Positions 63,361 through 64,000 of a stretch of 64,000 bases of DNA are shown here, piece by piece. The stretch is taken from the NCBI GenBank assembly GCA_026874595.1, contig CM049321.1, forward strand, positions 11,633,479 to 11,697,478. The letters are read 5' to 3'. The stretch's first letter is position 1; the number at the start of each line of letters is the position of its first letter. The notes beneath the pieces were generated by a model. That model saw only the letters and a list, made by a program, of their open reading frames with translations. It searched no databases and was not told the origin of the DNA. Origin of the DNA: Sipunculus nudus (taxonomy: Eukaryota; Annelida; Sipuncula; Golfingiida; Sipunculidae). Both the position numbers and the translations under genes were made by a program.

Positions 63361-64000
63361 TGCAAAACAGTAGATCAATTGATAAAAAATTAAAAAAAGG
63401 TCCCTATAATCCCTAACATCTCTTATTGGAAATAGCAATCTTTTACATTTCTAATATTGATTGAACGATTGTTCCCTTTACTTTTAGATTAATGTTCACT
63501 AGGAGGCACCATTGTGTAGAAAGGGAATTAGTCTGCGTCCCTACGGGACATATTCGTGTGTACTTTTTGAAAATGCTTCATTTCTGTAGTGTTTTCTCAA
63601 TAAGCAAAGCATAAGCAAAACGCAAGCAAATTGTAAGCAAAGGAAAAATGTCTTCATAAATTCTTTTTGCGACTATTTTCTGAGAATATAATGTATTATT
63701 AGGGTTTCAGGGAGTCTAATCGTATCGGAAATAGTAGAAAATTGTAGATAAATTGGGAAAGAAATAAGAAAATGGCTCTCGAATTTAATATTATCCCTTT
63801 CATAAAATAGTAATATTTCATATTTTTACTTTTTATTGAAAGATTTTGCCTTTTATTTTTAGATTCCTGTTCACTTAGCGTCGCTATTTTGTCGCCAAGG
63901 AACTTGTCTGCGTATCCATGGGTCATATTCGTGTGTATTTGTAGAAAAATGCTTCATTTCTGTGTTGTTTTCTCAATAAGCAAAGCATAAGCAAAACGCA
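63361..64000 (+). repeat. 13-monomer higher-order repeat, copy 3 (start only)
   Basis: The first 640 bases of a third copy, with anchors 63573 C and 63949 A, are cut by the window end. At the site where copies 1 and 2 differ (G53964/A58850) this copy has A at 63736, so it agrees with copy 2. The repeat therefore continues beyond the window. Confidence 0.9.

Larger units (their letters stand above)
1..64000. repeat. Satellite DNA array, ~376-bp monomer, 171 copies
   Basis: The entire window is a head-to-tail array of one satellite monomer. I anchored each monomer on the box ATGCTTCATTTCTGTGG. Consecutive anchors are nearly always 374-378 bp apart, for example 171, 547, 923, 1298, 1674, 2050, 2426, 2803, 3179 and 3555. 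Exceptions are 371 bp (6159 to 6530), 353 bp (5057 to 5410) and 355 bp (25307 to 25662 and 50438 to 50793), each explained by a specific small deletion. All copies have the same orientation and neither end of the array is present. No interspersed element or unique sequence interrupts it. The length is close to two nucleosome repeats, as in many plant and animal satellites. Whether the array is centromeric or subtelomeric cannot be seen. The species is unknown; Allium-type or cereal-type terminal satellites are possible on length alone. Confidence 0.98.

Noticed and set aside
1-64000. CRISPR array
   Set aside because: The 11-bp units are contiguous without spacers, and the 376-bp units are far too long and are themselves the whole array. 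No cas genes.
1-64000. Telomeric repeats
   Set aside because: TTAGGGTT occurs once per R_a half (for example in TTATTAGGGTTCCAGG) but never in tandem. I saw no TTTAGGG runs and no CTCGGTTATGGG runs.
1-64000. True CENP-B box
   Set aside because: No site satisfies the TTCG, central A and CGGG requirements together on either strand in the monomers I checked.
1-64000. LTR retrotransposon or other gene-bearing tandem array
   Set aside because: No long open frame, primer-binding site, polypurine tract with LTR ends, or rRNA or tRNA-like sequence was seen in any monomer type.

Overview
The whole 64-kb window is one uninterrupted tandem satellite array. I see no protein-coding gene, RNA gene, transposon, CRISPR array or other non-satellite segment. 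The basic monomer is about 376 bp and AT-rich (110 G+C in the first 360 bases by hand count). I located 171 successive copies by one conserved box (ATGCTTCATTTCTGTGG or a close variant), all in the same orientation, and the array runs off both ends of the window. This is eukaryotic constitutive heterochromatin, centromeric, pericentromeric or subtelomeric. The species cannot be fixed from sequence alone. The monomer length resembles the roughly 375-380 bp terminal satellites described for Allium and the 379-bp pSc200 family of rye. That is a length match only and a weak hypothesis.

Monomers fall into three left-half types: L_A (GAATTTAATATT start), L_B (GAAATCGATATT start) and L_C (TCCCTATAATCC start). 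They have two right-half types: R_a (CTCAATAAGC) and R_b (ACCGTAAGC). When units are phased to begin at the conserved box, R_a is nearly always joined to L_A or L_B, and R_b to L_C. Along the array this gives words ending in C: mostly A-B-C (about 1,128 bp) and B-C (about 752 bp), with a few chimeric words. Each unit also carries an exact 11-bp-period run of four AAGCAAA heptamers.

Layout: 1-14,264 is a 38-monomer higher-order repeat. 14,265-24,315 repeats 1-10,051 almost base for base. 24,316-31,427 is a 7.1-kb, 19-monomer block absent from the first copy. 31,428-35,643 repeats 10,048-14,264. 35,644-42,480 is a third copy of the repeat's start. 42,481-44,800 is a mosaic related to 52.6-54.4 kb. 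44,800-47,200 holds a four-monomer 1,502-bp tandem repeat, also seen at about 29.8-31.9 kb. 47,200-48,540 is mosaic. 48,540-53,588 is a diverged copy of about 10.65-15.7 kb. 53,589-64,000 is a 13-monomer, 4,886-bp higher-order repeat in two full copies plus the start of a third, with only five substitutions noticed between the full copies.

The parts work together as a nested, actively homogenised satellite: 11-bp subrepeat, 376-bp monomer, two- or three-monomer word, then 4-, 13- and 38-monomer higher-order repeats. Short open frames are by-products of the repeat and were rejected as genes. All identities were judged by eye, so edges of blocks are approximate (tens of bases) unless stated otherwise.
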